From contig JAOWBW010002495.1 of assembly GCA_026119855.1 (NCBI GenBank), positions 1-64,000 of the forward strand: a DNA stretch of 64,000 bases, given 5' to 3'. Position numbers and translations under genes: made by a program. Every line of letters begins with the position of its first letter. The stretch's first letter is position 1. Under the pieces are notes generated by a model, which did not search any database, was not told the DNA's origin, and saw only the letters and a list, made by a program, of their open reading frames with translations. Origin of the DNA: Campanula takesimana. Taxonomy: Eukaryota > Streptophyta > Magnoliopsida > Asterales > Campanulaceae. Positions 62,776 through 64,000 of the stretch are shown piece after piece.

Positions 62776-64000
62776 TTTTTTTTTTTTGGCGAAAGGAGAC
62801 GGTACTCCCTAGAATTTATTAATATGAAACAAAATAATTACAAACGAGGTGGGGGACTTGACGGCCTTAACCACCTGAAAATAAATACTAAGGGAGGAGG
62901 CCTTACACAACCTGTAAGGTCCTCTACAATAAAGGGAAGGGTGACTACTAAATAAAGAGAGCAGCCTGTACAAATATCTAGCCATAAACTAAGATAAACA
63001 ATTAGAGTCTAATATAAGGAATGAATGCTCTATCCAGTCTATAAGAGCCACGGCAGTCATGAGGGAGGTCCTTTGATGAGTAGAAAACTGAATTGGATCT
63101 AGTAGAAGATGCAACATTAGCTAATCCATCGGCCACCCGATTTCCTTCACGAAGAATGTGAGTAACACGAACACGAATCTGCATCATAATCCTTTTTATT
63201 TGCTGAACTTCATACCAAATTGACCAAGGAATATGATAATCCAAGATCAAAATCTTCAAAAGAATCTCCGAATCAACTTCAAGCCAAAGAGAGGATATAC
63301 CAAAAGAAACAACAAAGTTTAAACCATCCAAAACAGCTTTTGCTTCCGCAACCATATTTGTACCAACTCCATAAAAATTTGAAAAAGCAAAAAGCATGTT
63401 TCCATGAGAATTTCGAAAAATACCCCCACCCGAAATCAGACCAGGATTACCTTTCGCAGCCCCATCTGTATTAAGTTTAAATAGCTCAAGGGACGGAGAT
63501 TTCCAAGAAACAAATCTCATCGGCCGAGTGGAAGAAGAGCTGTGGTTTATGGAAAAGTACCTGAGGATATCAGTATCACTATGATAAAACTTGAAATTAA
63601 TCTGGAAAGCCTTGAACACGAGAGAAACCTGATCATTAATAGCCCCAATGATGGACTCGGCATTCATAGCAATATTCTCAAATCTAGCTTTATTTCGACT
63701 TTTCCAAATCTCCCAAACAATGAAACAAGGCATAATCCGACAAAGCCACTTTATTCCCGAGCTAAAACCCCTAGATTTGCCAAACCACCAGCTAGAAAGG
63801 ATAGACCGAATGCTATAAGGAATGATTGGGACCCCCAACATATTAGCAAATGCAGCCCAAACTTTACATGCAATGCTGCTATGAACAAATAAATGATCCG
63901 CATCTTCAAGGGATTTAGCCATACAACAATCACATCCCGAAGCTAAATAGATACCTTTGCGTTGAATAGCAACATCAGTAGGAATACCGTTATGCAATAG
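62776..64000 (-). mobile_element. LINE-4: L1-clade LINE, runs off the window
   Basis: Poly-T (62776-62787), the LINE 3' end with hairpin GGAG-TACCGT-CTCC, 3' UTR and the C-terminal part of ORF2 on the minus strand. It inserted in the 5' LTR of E. Length and duplication cannot be judged. Confidence 0.9.
63002..63997 (-). CDS. ORF2: LINE-4 ORF2, C-terminal part (zf-RVT and RNase H), partial
   Basis: 331 codons open to the window edge; the true start is outside. It begins in the zf-RVT (NGIPTDVAIQRKG, CDCCMAKSLEDADH), crosses the linker and holds RNase H with NTDGAAKGNPG, VAEAKAVLDGL, EVDSEILLKI and REGNRVADGLAN, all catalytic acids present. It ends IPYIRL TAG. Compared with LINE-1 and LINE-2 it is a third subfamily. 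No stop or frameshift is seen in this part. Confidence 0.88.
   Translation of the reverse strand: MHNGIPTDVAIQRKGIYLASGCDCCMAKSLEDADHLFVHSSIACKVWAAFANMLGVPIIPYSIRSILSSWWFGKSRGFSSGIKWLCRIMPCFIVWEIWKSRNKARFENIAMNAESIIGAINDQVSLVFKAFQINFKFYHSDTDILRYFSINHSSSSTRPMRFVSWKSPSLELFKLNTDGAAKGNPGLISGGGIFRNSHGNMLFAFSNFYGVGTNMVAEAKAVLDGLNFVVSFGISSLWLEVDSEILLKILILDYHIPWSIWYEVQQIKRIMMQIRVRVTHILREGNRVADGLANVASSTRSNSVFYSSKDLPHDCRGSYRLDRAFIPYIRL

Overview
This is a plant nuclear genomic window made almost wholly of nested retrotransposons. The Ty3/gypsy lineages Athila, Tat and chromovirus (Tekay/Del-like and CRM-like), together with L1-clade LINEs that carry a C-terminal RNase H, point to an angiosperm, probably a eudicot; the species cannot be named. 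I find no host protein gene, rRNA, tRNA or CRISPR array. CRM-like and Athila elements are often pericentromeric, so a heterochromatic, perhaps centromere-near, location is an inference.

Layout. (1) 1-3822: a gag-only non-autonomous LTR element (TR-GAG type, minus strand) with an intact 401-aa Gag. It sits in a decayed minus-strand Tat element (Tat-A, 3823-19082). Tat-A is also split by an Athila-type element (4117-16308, TSD TGTGA) and by a solo LTR (16570-17440, TSD GGCCT). The Athila copy is split in turn by a full-length LINE (LINE-1, 6447-12396, 17-bp TSD) whose two ORFs are both open. (2) 19083-28097: a second Tat relative (Tat-G, minus) with two LINE tails and a 5.6-kb decayed LINE (LINE-2, 20153-25770). 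(3) 28098-31222: the 3' end and LTR of a plus-strand Tat (Tat-H), then the leader and partial LTR of a minus-strand Tat (Tat-C). (4) 31223-41174: a long, frameshifted plus-strand Tat (Tat-B) with Gag, protease, G-patch, RT, a worn gypsy RNase H, an extra archaeal-type RNase H, integrase and an antisense extra ORF. (5) 41175-48095: a plus-strand Tekay-like chromovirus (D) whose 5' LTR holds a solo LTR of its own family. (6) 48096-62775: a minus-strand member of the same family (E) inserted in D. E's 5' LTR is split by a young CRM-like element (F, 55524-62418, TSD GTACC) and by a LINE (LINE-4) that runs off the window.

The nesting gives a relative order of insertion: Tat-B, then D, then E, then F and LINE-4; and Tat-A, then Athila, then LINE-1. 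Six insertions have readable target-site duplications, so most boundaries are known to the base.

Three signals are not explained by the usual element anatomy. First, LTR families carry private, short, two-fold symmetric words, mostly with a CG-NN-CG core, in pairs about 20-24 bp apart. Members of one family carry different words at the same LTR site. Second, Athila and Tat-B share a tandem pair of hairpins with GNRA loops and co-varying outer stems in their 3' regions, and two Tats share a second module (5-nt-loop hairpin plus cUUCGg tetraloop) with compensatory changes. Third, all LINE 3' ends carry a terminal hairpin with a constant 6-nt loop and a co-varying stem.
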